DNA from: Gorsachius magnificus
Lineage: Eukaryota > Chordata > Aves > Pelecaniformes > Ardeidae
Direction of reading: 5' to 3'
DNA length: 64,000 bases
Assembly: GCA_034008185.1 (NCBI GenBank)
Contig: CM067081.1
Span: 26,906,806 to 26,970,805, forward strand
Shown here: piece after piece, positions 1-13,354 of the stretch
Layout of the letters: every line of letters begins with the position of its first letter
Numbering within the stretch: the stretch's first letter is position 1
The notes under the pieces: model-generated
Told to the model about the DNA's origin: nothing
The model's database searches: none
Seen by the model: the letters and a program-made list of their open reading frames with translations, nothing else
Made by a program: the position numbers and the translations under genes

Positions 1-3000
1 ATTGTTTTCATGTTGTAATAAGGAGGAGAAAAAATGTCTAACAAAGTAAACATTTTTCAGACCCCAAATTATTCTTTTGATTTTTCGTTTGTTTGTTTTT
101 TATTGCCATCTTTTGTATTCTATTTGTACATTTTTCCTTTTTTAAAGTAAAAGGAGTGAGGTGAAAGCTAAAACTTGAAGAACAGCTTAAGGATATTGAT
201 TCATTCTTACTTGACAGGTGAAATCACGGTTGCAGCACTAACCACAGCAATTACAGCATTAAAATGTCAAGAAATTAGAGGTCAGAATAACAGATAATTT
301 TCTTCCTTTTGTCAGATTAAAAATTGACATTCTTTGACAGCACAAGATCCCTGGCTGAGAAAATTATGACAGCTTAACTCATCTTGTACTTGTAAAGCAG
401 TAATTGATAATGAACTTTACCATGACAGTCTTCTCCTGTGGAGAAACATGACAGAACATCCCTGGTACAAAGCCTGTATCTCTTTTTAATATGTAAACAG
501 TAGTAATATTGAACATTAGATGTTATTTGGAATTGTCTTTACTGTTAGTTTACATCATAATCCAAATCCTATCCACTGGACAGGTTTGGCTGACTTCAGG
601 GAGTTGATGCTGAGAATGCAAATGTATGAAGAATAATACTGGAAATGTAGTTTATTTATGGTGCTTTGATGTTCCTGTTTCACTTCTTTAGGAGAATACA
701 ATTTGTCCTCTGGTTTGTCCCAGAATGTCTATAGATTTTAGGAGCCTCACTTTTCCCAAAATCAAGGGAGTTGTCTTTTTTTCAAGTTAGGAACTTGTTT
801 CTGTACGACGCAAACTGTTGTGGCTGAAAGGGAACGGCACAGTTATACTGGTCATTAGAAAATGCAACAGAAGAGCTAAATTTATTTTCAGTGCTGCCTT
901 GTAGATTAAACACAAAATAATTAAGTGGGCATTTAGTGCATAATAGATTAATTGCATGCAGCACTGAAAGCACATCTAGTCTGCGGAAAAGTACTCTTTC
1001 AGGTTTTCTGCTTATTTGTTTAAAACCGTAGCCAGATCTCTATTTACTTATTTTTAGACCTTCAGCTTGTTTGTGCTTCAAAATGTTTTGAAAACTCAAG
1101 TGAAACGTTATGTTAGACAGCTATTGGTTTGCACTGGACTTGAGGCTAACTTTGTGTCATCCTCGTGTTCTATGCGAGCTGCAAATACAGCTTAGCCGTG
1201 CAGCGCAGGGACTGTCCTGCCTCTGCCGCAGCCTGCACCAAACGTTGCGTCCCCCCAGTCCGACAGCGATTGCAAGCACGCAGGAAAGCAAGGCGGTGTG
1301 AAGCTACTGGGCTCAGATATTTGTTCCGAGCAGCCACCTGTCAAAATACCTGAGCATACTCGCAACTCACCCAGCAAATTGAAAAATGATTAAAATTGCT
1401 AGTGTTTGACAGGCAGTTGCTGCGCCCGTAAACTAATCCTAGTAGGACAGTTTTGCTGGCAGCTAACAGAGCATATGGCCCATGCAATATTTATTTCTTT
1501 GGTGGTGACTTGATATTTAGCATATTTAAATAATTTGAAAAGTCATAATGATGCGGTAGTCTTGCAGTGCTTTTCAGTTACCCTCATTTCTGGGTTCTAT
1601 TTTTCCTCTTATATTTTCTTCTGTTATCTCTTTCTTTGATCTGACAGGAATAACAAAGCATCCCTCTGGATCTGCTATAGTGAAATATGCCCACAGGAAG
1701 CAGAGTAGATCACATCAGTTTTCACTTTTTTTTTTCCTGCTTTCCTTTTTTTCCCCCTCCTTGCTGAAACACTCTTTGCTACTACAGAGGGCTGACATGA
1801 TAGGGCTGTCAAGACTCAGCAAGATAGATATATCTTTAACAAAGGGAGCTGGAATGCTAGCCTTTCCCTGGTGGCTGAACCTGGCAAATTTATGAGGAAA
1901 AAATTAACATGCTATTCTAATAGCACTATATAACGCTTTCAAGGTAATGCCAGCCCTTGCAACCATGTGCTTGTTCTTGCTTTTGCTCAGAGTTCCCCTT
2001 ATTTATTCTGATTTCATTTTTAACTTGTTAGATCTTTTTCTTCTGGGCGCCGGTTCTTTGATGTGACAAGAATATCAAAACCACCCCTATGGATCTGCTT
2101 GATTGAATTGTACCCACAGCACCAGCCACTTACATGTTCAGTTGTGCTTAATTGCCTCCATACAAGGGATGGTCTTCGCTTCCTTTCTAGGAGCAGTCCG
2201 GCTTAGGCATGAATATGGAGAGTGGTGAAATAAGCAGGAAGCTGCAAGTAGGATCCATACCCACTTTTTTCAAAGTAAATTGAAGGATTCTGTGTAGCAA
2301 GAAGAATTATTCAAGTAAAAGTTGTCATCAAAGTAGAAATTATTTTCTTATATGCTAAGGGCTCTCCTCTGAGAAACGTGTACTTGTGTTCTGTTGATTT
2401 TTGTCAAGAGGTCTACATCTCCTTCACTCCTAAATACTGTGTTTCACAGACATTAAAAAAGGGGATTTTTTTTTTCTCCACATTTATACTGGCTTTGGGA
2501 AAAACACCTTGATTATTTTATAGTATTTTTGGCCTGTCAGTCTGTTCTGTATGCATTAAGAGATTACCAACAGAAAACTAAATGGATTTTTATGTTTCAC
2601 TCTGGGAGCATCTGTGGATATAATAATTTCATGTCTTTTCACTGAATTTCAGAGCTCGGTATCCTCTTCTGTAAATGAAAGAGTTTTTACTTGCTGTACA
2701 CTTTGCTATGATAGCTTTCTGTAGGTCAAGAAGAAAAACAGAGGAATTTTTTTGAGGGTCAGATATTTATTTCTGTAGGTAAAGAATCCTGCAGAAGACA
2801 CTGAATACAGGAGGAGTCACCTTAAATCAGAATACTCAATAAGGAATTAGTGTAAATTGCAGGAGGTCACTTACCACACAGTAATTGCCCTGTATATAGG
2901 CACTTTTTTTTTTTTTAAATTAATGTGTGCTTTTTTGCTTGCATCTCATTCAGGGGAAAGGGCTTTCAGAAGGTGTTTACTGCAGAATAACTAAAACATT

Positions 3001-5519
3001 TTAACCATGCATACAATTTTACTATGAAATAACTTTTTGGCAGCACCTACCTTAAGTAACACCAGACATCTATGACAAGGAGTCAGAAATCATCATCTGA
3101 GCCATAGGATTCCATATTAAAAACATCCTTCTACCATTGCTTAAAACAATTATCTACAGTTCGATTAATGATTGATCGTGATACCTCCGGTTAATGAATG
3201 TATTAGGGATGATCAAGTAGTCAGTATTTTAGTGAATCTGTGCTGATCTGAGTTCGTGACCATTCCTGGGTCATGCTGTTACATGTTCATGGGAATTCAA
3301 AATCTTTTCACAGTCAAGGAAATACACAGTTCCTGGAAGTAAACTAGACTGTGGCGTACAGGTGGGTTTGGGTCCAAAATGGCATACTAGAAGGTGTGGG
3401 ATTTGTTTATTATTCACTGTACTTGTGATTAAAAAGCTCAGCATCCAGGATAGTTAAGCACTGCCACTCAATGTACATCGCCAACCATACACCCAGCATT
3501 CAAACCGAAAAACTGCTGATGACTTACTTACCTGATGAGACATCAACCAGCCTGTTTGATAAATATTTCAGGTAATTTGTTCATCAAAGGAATACTAGGG
3601 TGAGCTTGTGAATAACTCATAGCCCAGAAAATGTCTCAGTCTACTTTGAGTATTATTTGGAATAAACTGTTTGGCCAGTTCTCATCTACGTTAGAAATTT
3701 CATATTTATTTTTGTCAGGAAATCCTGGAGTCTTACCCAAACTGACTTTAATGTTTTGTCAATATAAAAAGAATATCATTAACTGCAATTGCTCTCTTTT
3801 ATTGCAGAAATATATAAAATATAGGTCTTGTACATGTAAATTTCTTCTTTATTGTCTGGTTATTTTATTTTTCTCCATATGGGTGACAGGTACCAATTAT
3901 TGATTTTTAAAATTAGCAACAAGCATTTTAGCATACACTTAAAGTAGTATTTTATGCGGGAGAGACAGAGAAAGAGAGATGGGGTGAAAATTACTGCAGC
4001 TGATTGTAACAGAAATAGCTGGAAGGGGCTTCTTTTTTCCTATTAACACAGATTTCAGTTATATTACGCTGTCATTACCTCAGCATAAATTAACTATTAT
4101 TCAAAACATTTCACACACAGCAGTTTATTGAAACAGATATTACTCAGCCTAAGTATCTAGTCATTCACTTAGAAAGATGCAAAGCTGAGCTTTCTAAATG
4201 TTTTAAACATATTGATAATGTGCCTCTTTAATGCCATTTTGAAGCCTGTGTACAGTATATCTATATTATTGTTTTCAATTTATGTCAAGAACAAAGTGAA
4301 GTTTTGAAGAATGCGTTCTGGGAAATAATCCAAACAGAATTATTACTTTATAAGCTAAACCCTGAAAATAACTGAGAACATTTATTTTAAATGTAACAGT
4401 ATAACCTGTTTCCAAAACTGAAATTCTAATACACACTGGAGCTTCATGAATACTATAAGTGACACCTTTCAGTACGTCTGTTTTGCCTACTTCCCCATCA
4501 GTCCCTTTTCAGCTTTTAGTTTTTTAAGGTTTGCCTGTTTTCTGAGGTAGTTCTTGTGTCCTGCAGTGGATAAATTGAAGGCTGGCAGATGGCTGGAACC
4601 TCCTCATAACCACAATTTGTAGCAAAGAGAATGTGCTTTGCAAACCTTGGATCACTTTCTTAGGGTGGCAACAAGGCAGTGGATTTGTGATAGAAAGATG
4701 AAGCTGGGAGCAAAGAGATAAGCCAGCATTTACTTTCTGTTCAGATAAAAAAGAAAACCACTAATGTTACGTTACCACATTCTTAACTTAATGCATTTTA
4801 TTTCATTAACAAGGAAAGATTTTACTCATAGTTTTTCTGGGGTTGTTTTGACAAAGCAGAAGTAGAACATGAAGTCAGTTTTAATTTTGTGTATTTTTAT
4901 ATTTATAAAACAAGAACAAAATACACATAGTAGATACTTTGGTTTACTGAGGCTGTTCTGCATTCCAAGCAGTAACAAATTTCTTCAGTGATCATATTTT
5001 ATTTCAATAATAAACCAGAAGAAAAAAAGTCACAGCTAAAGTGTAATCTTTAATGATTAAGTACCCTTTCCTCTTTTATTACTGCGAGCTTTCAGAAGGC
5101 CTGTTCTGTTGTTTGCTTTCCTGTTTTCCTCATTTTCCTTTGTGTTTTCCTACAGGGGATGTTCTTAATTGTAAAATAAGTAGAAATAAATATGATGTGT
5201 ATGTTCTGTGTAATAGCTTTCTGAAATGAGTAAGTTATACTTCTGGCAGTGAAGATTACTCATTAGTTTAGCTATTAATAACGTTTATTTTCCATGACAA
5301 TGATATTCTCTAGGCTTGATCCTACACCTTCATTTATTTACTTCTACATCAAAAGATGTCAGTGTCCCAGTAGTTCAAAAGACTACCTGCTTATGATCAT
5401 CTGAATTCTTGTCAACAGCTGGCCAAATTGCCATGGGGTATGAACAGTCGCTAACAGACCCTTTTTCTCTCATGTTTTGGTTGAACTTCATCATGAGCAC
5501 GGTGTGATACCCTATATGC

Positions 5520-5880
5520 TGGCTTACCAGAAAAATCTGAGAGAGTTCAGAGAAGAGCATCCTAGTGGTGAGAGGACAGAGAAGACTGATTTATGAACAA
5601 GATTTCAAGAGCCTGACAGCAAATGATGGAGTGAAAGGGGACACGTAGCAGAAAGACAGGAATATGGAGAGTTGCTCATGCCAACTGTGATAGGGATATT
5701 ACTTGGTACCAGATTAACTAGAAGTTACAGGATCAAATTCAGACAGGGAAGTTCAGGCTTAGTGGCAGAAGAAGTTTCCTAAGGTCTATAGGCTGTAACT
5801 TGACTATACAAATCTCACAAGAGAAATTGTAGAAGCCTCATTAAATGGGTCATTTCAAACTAGAATGGACAAACACTGTA
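5520..5880 (+). mobile_element. Old CR1-like LINE fragment
   Basis: Diverged sequence follows the order of a CR1 3' region on the + strand. It has a GAGAGTTCAGAGAAGAGC-like block, then a GTTCAGGCTTAGTGGCAGAA block (equivalent to the CR1 'aggcttgacatcaggaag' region), then a CTAGAATGGACAAACACT block near the end. It is heavily mutated with no open frame. Identification rests on pattern memory only. Confidence 0.5.
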
Positions 5881-8800
5881 AAAATGACTTGTTAGGAAGA
5901 ATGTACACTATGGGCAGATAGAAAAATTGGGACTTTTTCATCTGTATCTTTTACTCTGCTATGTTCTGTTATGGTGATAGCCGTGAGCATAACATGAACC
6001 CAACTACTTTGTCAGTAACTGCGTTAATCTGTGCCTCTTATGATTACATTACCTTCCATCGTAACTCATTGCATCTTTTTTGGTTTAATTCAGGATTATC
6101 TTTATAAGTTTTTAATTTTTGACAAATGAGTGGTTACTGTAGAAATCAATTTTTAAAATTGCTACATTATGGGTGGAAATTTTTCAAGACAGTTTAGCTC
6201 TTTGGAGTTCTTCATTGTTTAAATCTCTCTGTCGGAGGGGTTGGTCCTTTGCTGACTTACACAGATTAAAGTCAACATGTTGAAAAAATGTGGCCAGTAG
6301 ATACCCTGAGCACCTACCATGTATAGATTGCTATCCAGAATCATAGTTTACTACATTTCCTCCAACCAAATCCAACTGCATGTTATTTACACCAATATTA
6401 CATTCCCTATTTTATTTCTTGTGTTGCCAATTTTGTCTGAATGTTACACAAACCACAAAATATATAAACTTGTAGTAGTTTTACAGAATGCAATGCAAAC
6501 ATAAGAGCATTTCCTAAGATAGAAAGAGGACAGTATTGAAGAGGGAAATATAATTGAAGTGGAAGAAGAGTAAGAAAATAACTTGAAACATTTTTCTTAA
6601 AAAAGGGATCAATTCAGTTGATAGACAGAAAAATAATGAAAGAGGTGGGGGAATTTAAGAATTTTTGTTCTTTACAAAATCATTCCCTCCCGAAATAAAC
6701 TTGTCATGCAGAAACTTTACATACATTTACTGTTGATTTTAAAAAGTTTAACTGCAAATTTTTAAAGCTCACAATTTAGCTTTTAAAATAAAAAGCATAG
6801 TTAAAACCAGCTGCAAGCATGCACTGTTAAAGCTCTTAGTCACAAAGAAAAAAAATTAATTAGAAAAGAGTGGATGAAGTTTCAAAGTTTCAATGAAACC
6901 TCCTGCTGATTTGCTGTTGCATTTTTATGGATAGGATGCCTATGCTTAAAGGCCTTTGTGCTCCTAAAAATGACAATTAAAAACATATATGGTGTCTTAA
7001 ACAAAACCAAAGGCAAGGAGAGCTAATAAATAGTATTAAACCTGATGTGGTCCCAAACAAATTCTCCCTTCTAACGGCACGGAGTAAAATTTCGCTCTGT
7101 GTAAGAGACAGTGCACTATTCAGATGACATCAGCCTCCCTGAAAGCCACGGGGAATAGCCCAATGCTACTTCATTGGCTCCACTCCCAATTACTCTCCAA
7201 AGCACTTAACAAGTCTAGGGTACTTGTATTTTATTCTCATGCCACTTAGTGTTTCCCTTTGTTCCAGTAGCTGTGCGGGTACCAGCAAAGCCAGGCTTTT
7301 TCCGCTTCTGTGGCCTTTCCTGGCTAGCAGAAGTTATGAGCCATTTGGTCACCCAGCTTGAAAGTTGTGGGTCCTTCAGAAATATTCATTCCCCCAGTTT
7401 CCTCAAAAATACCACTGCTTTTTTCACCTGATGCATTGGCCTGTTGAGGGGTGTCAGTGGAGGTCAGGTTGGCCAGTTCTGCTTTCCAGACCTGGCTATG
7501 GAATAAGGACAGAGATGCTCAGTTTTGCTGTTTTGTCCAGACTAGAGATTGCACCATGACTCTTTCCCCAGGAGATCTTCATGAACCGTAGCAGTTTCTT
7601 CTTTCTTCTGCCTCAATGGAGAGGAAAAGTAACAAGAGATTTTTCACAAGTACCTTCTCTGTTTTGAAGCATTTCTACTCATGGACAATATCTGGAGCTT
7701 TATTACTGTAGGAATATGCAGGTATAATAATATCACTGTCTTCATCGCCACAGAATAACTAGCTTCTGCTTTCAGCTCAGCATTCTCATCATAAATGGTG
7801 CTGCATCAGTGATGTGCGATGTCTGAATTTTTTTAAACATTCCTTTTAAATAATAGGAAAGCCAAAAGCACCTTCAATTTTTGCCCAGAATAAAGCCCTG
7901 CTTGTGCTGCACTGTTGAACTGAACAGGTCAGGGTGAGCAGCTTCTCTTCATGTCTGAAGAAAAGAAATAAAAATGAGAGATGAAGGAGGGGAAATGGAA
8001 TTGCCTGGGAAGATGGGCATTTACACAACTCCTGTCTTCTTGAGGGGGGAGAAAGAGGCCATGGTACAGTGGGAGCATGAGGAGCCAGGTGAACAACAAA
8101 GAGGCCAAGAGGACAGAAAGGACGTTTGGAGCTCCTGATGCAGAGAGGGAGGAAGGGAAAGGGTTAGGAAGGCAGTCCTTGGGAACCTTATAGAAACAGT
8201 GAAGGAATTACCATAGGAACAGAGAGCTCTTGATATGGTTGTTAATGCAAAGAAATGACGTTTGCAGCCTTCCCAGAGCTTTATGGGATTTTTTTTAGTC
8301 TTGACCTTTGGGACTTCTTTTTTTGTTAGTGAATTCATTGAGATATTGTATAATATAATCTAGTTAGGCATTGCTAAACAAAATAAACTTTATTTTAAAT
8401 ACTTTTGACTTGTAAAATTTAGCAGGTTTCTAAATGCAGTTGATGGTGTTTTGAAAAATACTGCTGGCAATTTTTAACTTAGCACAACTGGAACTTCAGG
8501 CTTTCTGGCTGTTAACTCACTGCTTTTCACATGTGGAAACAATCGTAACATCCCAGACAGCAGCAGTGTTTTTTTAAAATGCCTGTAAATTTTAGTGACT
8601 GCCAACTAAGGGATGCTAATGACAGTTTTCATATAATTTTTTTATTCCTTCACTTCCTCTTTTGTAGACTTTGAAAATCTGTAGTGGTTCCAGTCAGAAG
8701 AGAAGCTACATTTAAAAATTCAGAGGATTTTTTTATTTCTCACTCAAGGACATGTAACAAATTTATCTCTGCTTTAGAAAAGCCTTGAAGTAACTTTTCA

Positions 8801-9340
8801 TTATTGGAGATAATGCTCTTGGAATGCTAGGAGCCTTTTCAGAAAAGAATGTTTGTGTCATAAGTTTGCTCTGTTTCAAAACAAAAAAAAATCCATCCCA
8901 GAGATCTAAAAACTTAAATTAAGATTTCATCATCCTAACTTGGATTTCATATGCAAAAGAGAAAAATAAATTAGTTAAAGGATAACATAAGGGAGAGGAA
9001 AGAAAAGGAAGCGCTTGGCTTAAAAGCAAAATCTCCTGAGTAGGAGTGTCAAGAAGTGAGAGGTATGACAAACCTAAGACTGTAATGCTAGATTTAAAAA
9101 AAAAATTAAAAAAAAAATTGAAAGATGCAGGCAAAGGTAGCTTAAAGAGGAGTTTTGGTAATAACAAGAACTTGAATTTCTTGGAACTTGACACTGGCGA
9201 CACAAACTCAGGAAGAAATGAACAGTTTGGCCAGAATAGAAGATGATGGTCTGAGCAAGATCTTGCTAAGACCTAAGGGTGAGGACTCTCTCTTAGTAAC
9301 AGGATTTATACCACAGGAGGCACATTGAGGCAAGGGAACT

Positions 9341-9365
9341 GGTTTGGTTCGGTTTGGTTTGGTTT
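9341..9365 (+). repeat. (GGTTT)5 short tandem repeat
   Basis: There are five pentamers, the second being GGTTC. It is a short pure microsatellite in the intron. Confidence 0.9.
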
Positions 9366-10311
9366 GCAAATACTAGCTAGCACACATCTACAATTCTGCA
9401 TGTTGTGATGCTCTGATTACCATCACCCAAAGGAGTAATACAAGGTAGTAGTATCAACAGGGAAATTCTATGTTGCAGGTGTACATTTTAGTAATTCGCA
9501 TTGCGGTATGAAGATGTCAAAGAGAAGCTTGTTCCATAGACGTAAACACTAGATGCGAAAGATCATCTGGATTGGCTTCTCACCCAACAAATCACATAGA
9601 GCTTTTGTCCATGTAGCCTTTTGAATGTCACCATAAGTGTCAGTGTCTGAATAATGAAAAGAGGATATGGAAGTGTTTCCTTATATAGGTAGAGTTTAGG
9701 TGATGAGAAATAATTTCAGTCAGTCACCTTAAATATTTATCATCCAAAACCAACAACGAAAATTCTTATTTTAAAAGAAATGAGGGAATGTCTTCAGAAA
9801 AGATAAAATTGCTTGTCAGATTGAGAGGAATCCTTGTTTCTGAGGTTCTCCAGTGCATAACAATAGGAAAATTATTTCAGGGCATTGATCAGTCATCTAA
9901 AAATAAAAAATCCTGATTGCCCAGGTTTCAAAACCTTAACTATTTATGGCATGAAGTTACACATTTAATGAATTGTATCATGCTATTACATCTCTCACAA
10001 AAGTAACTTAGCAGTAAAATCTTTTCTAATGTGTTACTACTTAATGATCAAAGAAAGCAACATTTTCTTCTATAAACTTCATACAGATTTGGGAGAATGA
10101 TGACAGAGCAATGATTTCATTTGGCATGACATCAATGAACACACGAGTTTCAGTAAATGTTACCAATCTGTATGGGACAGGAATTATTACAAACATGAAT
10201 ATAAGAAATGCAGTAGTTCAACTGAAGAAAATAATGGCATGAAATGAAAATAATAAAATGTTCTTTATATGAGAGCTGACATCATTGCTCTTTTCAGATT
10301 CCTGAGGATGG

Positions 10312-10635
10312 GAGGTGGAGAGGGAGGTGCTGAGCTCTTCTCCCTGGTATCCACTGGCAGGACGTGTGGGAATGGTTCAAAGCTGCCCCAGGGGAGGTTC
10401 AGACTGGACATTAGGAAGCCTTTCTTCACAGAGAAGGTGGTCAAACACTGAAACAGGCTTCCTAGAGAGGTGGTCGATGCCCCAAACCTGTCAGTGCTTA
10501 AGAGGCATTTGGACAATGCCCTTAACAGCATGCTTTAAGTCTTGGTCAGCCCTGAATTGGTCAGGCAGTTGGATTAGATGATCATTCTAAGTCCCTTCCA
10601 ATTGAAATATTCTGTTCTGTTCTATTCTATTCTAT
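10312..10635 (+). mobile_element. CR1 LINE 3' end
   Basis: This is a 5'-truncated CR1 copy in sense orientation. It includes the typical CR1 blocks CCCAGGGGAGGTTCAGACTG-like (here GCCCCAGGGGAGGTTCAGAC), TTAGGAAGCCTTTCTTCACA and CAGTTGGATTAGATGATC. It ends in a short (TTCTG/TTCTA)n tail (10610-10635), as CR1 elements end in a short repeated octamer rather than poly(A). The stretch is interrupted by stops, so it is dead. Confidence 0.88.
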
Positions 10636-11660
10636 ACAAAAGAGAAAAAAATAATTTTGAATGTAATTGTAAGCAAAACCAGAAATAAATATATGACTCT
10701 CTTCAGTTCCAGCCTATGTTTAGAGTTTTGCGCAGCATTGACGCTACAAGCAAAGGGATGCTTCCTGTCTGCCTTGTATACAGGCAAACAGCAGGGAAGA
10801 AAAGACAGCAAAATTGCCATGGGCTGGGAGCAAAACCTGCAGTTTTAAAAATTATCACAACTATAAAAAGTGATGAACTGAGCAGCGTGGCCCGAGGAGC
10901 CCCTATAACAACATAGTCCTTGTCAGAGGAATTGGGAGTTAAAGCTATTTGCTTTAGAGCATAATAGAGTTTGCTGTAGTTTTTAGTGTAATTTAATGAG
11001 AGAATTTCATTATATCAGTGGTAAACTCCTTTGTTCCAGGCAGAGTTGGAAGGATAGAAGAAAGAGGAAAACTGTAGAAAACTGGGTGGGGTTTTTTTTT
11101 TTTCTTTCTGGTATAGTTAGGAAGGCGGGAGGAGCATTTGACTCCTTGACATCAGCCTTTTTCAGTGTAAGGAAGTTTTCCCTGATTTTCAGAGAGATGG
11201 GCTGCTAGAGAGGAAAAGGAAGTATTTGGGCTTGGGCACATGGGAACCTCACACATGAGAGTATACCTGAAAGAGTAAGGGACACTCTCAGTTAGACCTC
11301 CCCGGCTGCAGGATACCCATCTTTATGGTATTTTTGCTTTACCTTCTCTGTTTCTGTTTGTGAGATGTCTTAAATTTATTTCCCATTTGCATTGTATTAA
11401 TCAAATGCTTGCTTAAGCTGGCAGAGAGTTTAAAATATTTTTGTGTCCTGAGAGGCACATTGGACTACCAGGGGCAAGAATGGGAGAACTATAAAGGTGA
11501 AAGAGGGAAGAACTGGGTATCACAATTAGTAGCTTAATGAGGTAAATGTGAAAGCTAAAAGGCACCGCTCCCTGAGACAAGTAAGGTCACCGATGTGACT
11601 CATGCCTGTAAAGAGAATGGGAGCTCTTACCTTTCACATTCTCATTCCTCTCCTTTCACA

Positions 11661-11860
11661 GGGGAATGAGGAAGACGTTTGGGGTGGACTGACTCTGGGA
11701 GGAGGCTGAAGGTCAGCTCTGAGCCATTGGTCTTCTGCTGGAGGGCCATTTAATTGCGTGTTGGATCCAATGAGATGCCTCCTGTGAGGGGAAGGAGCTT
11801 AAGGTTGCCCCTTCTCCGTTGTTAAATTAATAAAGTAGTGACCTGTGGAGAAAATCCATT
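11661..11860 (+). other. Acceptor-plus-AATAAA segment of unknown origin
   Basis: A pyrimidine-rich tract ends in TTTCACAG at 11653-11660. It is followed by about 170 nt of GC-richer sequence and an AATAAA at 11829-11834. The segment looks either like a decayed LTR end or a cryptic terminal exon inside the NBEA intron. No protein similarity is recognised and there is no proof of use. Confidence 0.25.
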
Positions 11861-12774
11861 TCTGTGCCCATCTTTCAGTCCCTTGAGTATCCTGATTAAA
11901 TAACCGACTGTATCAAAGCCTCCAGACTAGTTAAGTCATTGCTCGTCTTTAAACTACAGCACTTCTTTCCTCCAAACATACAATAATAAAATGGAAATCA
12001 ATACTCTTAACCTAGCTTATCAAAAGTCCTGAAGATAGAGATGCTGTTTAACAGCTGTAGATGCAAATGAAAAAGCAGTATCTCACACCACTCGTACAAA
12101 ACAATAACATTTTCAAGCTGCTTATGCTCCCCACCAAAGGGCTGTCAATCACGTTTGCTCTGGAGAAGACGGTGCTTGGGGGCTGTTGAGTGTGCTGGCT
12201 GCATGGGCGGGAGAGCACATAAAGGGTTCCTCTGTTCACTTGGATGCAAAAATGAAATAAACTTTCAGGAAAGGCAGAGATGGATGACTGTTGCTGTGGT
12301 GCATATTTCTCAAATGCCTACGGATTTTGGCTCTTCATTGGGCTCACTCCCTGTGCACAGGGGGAAGTAGATTGTGGAAAAACCTGAATGTGGTACACAA
12401 GAGGGACAAAACACACCAGGATTATGGGAACTAGTAATAAAAAGACTGAGTATGTAAAAAAAAGTAATAAAACCAGTAAAACTTAGATCATACATGTTTT
12501 CAAAATTTTAACTGATTATGGTAGTGATCAGTGAAGATTAATAAAACAAGGCTACTTCACATGAGAATAAAACCAGTGTATTACTATCTGCAATGCAGTC
12601 TGGTTTTAGGAGTTTCTTTCTTCCCTCCATGATTCAAAATAAAAGTGCTCATGCTTTTATATTTCTTGTGTTATGTAGTCACCAGGCATCTCTCTCAGCG
12701 AAGGGGAGTTTGCAAATGAGGTGGAACATTAATATATTCCTTGGTGATTTTGCCTGCATTTCTGAAGAACTTTT

Positions 12775-13354
12775 TGTTGTGGTTTAACCCCAGTTAGCAA
12801 CCAAGCACCATGCAGCCTCTCGCTCACCCTTCCCCCCTTGGTGGGATGGGGGAGAGAATCTGAAGAGCAAAAGTAAGAAAACTCATGGGTTAGGAGAAGA
12901 ACAGTTTAATAATTGAAATAAAATAAAATAATAATAGTAATAACAAATTGTAATGAAAAGGAAAACAACAAGAGAGAGAGAGGAACAAAACCAAGGAAAA
13001 ATAAGTGATGCAACTGCTCACCACCTGCTGACGGATGCCCAGCCTGTCCCCAAGCAGTGTTCGCTGCCCCCCAGCCAACTGACTCCAGTTTCTATACTGA
13101 GCATGATGTCATATGGTCTGGAATAGCCCTTGGGCCAGTTGGGGTCAGCTGTCCTGGCTGTGCCCCCTCCCAGCTTCTTGTGCACCTGGCAGGGCAGGGG
13201 AAGCTGAAAAAGTCCTTGACTGGTGTAAGCACTGCTTGGCAACAAGTAAAACATCAGTGTGTTATCAACATTATTCTCATACTAAATCCAAATCACTGCA
13301 CTTACACCAGCTACTAGGAAAAAAATTAACTCTATCCCAGCCAAAACCAACACA
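12775..13354 (-). mobile_element. ERVL-like solo LTR, antisense to NBEA
   Basis: About 580 bp matches the LTR at 58138-58694 in reverse orientation. The left end TGTTGTGGTTTAACCCC is the complement of that LTR's 3' end, and the right end CTCTATCCCAGCCAAAACC is the complement of its 5' end. Flanks are CTTTT (12770-12774) and CTGTT (13355-13359), a 5-bp target-site duplication with one change. There is no internal retroviral sequence, so this is a solo LTR left by recombination. The mutated duplication implies it is older than the 58138 copy. Confidence 0.85.

Noticed and set aside
10265..10581. Overlapping open frames on both strands
   Set aside because: They lie in a CR1 3' end.
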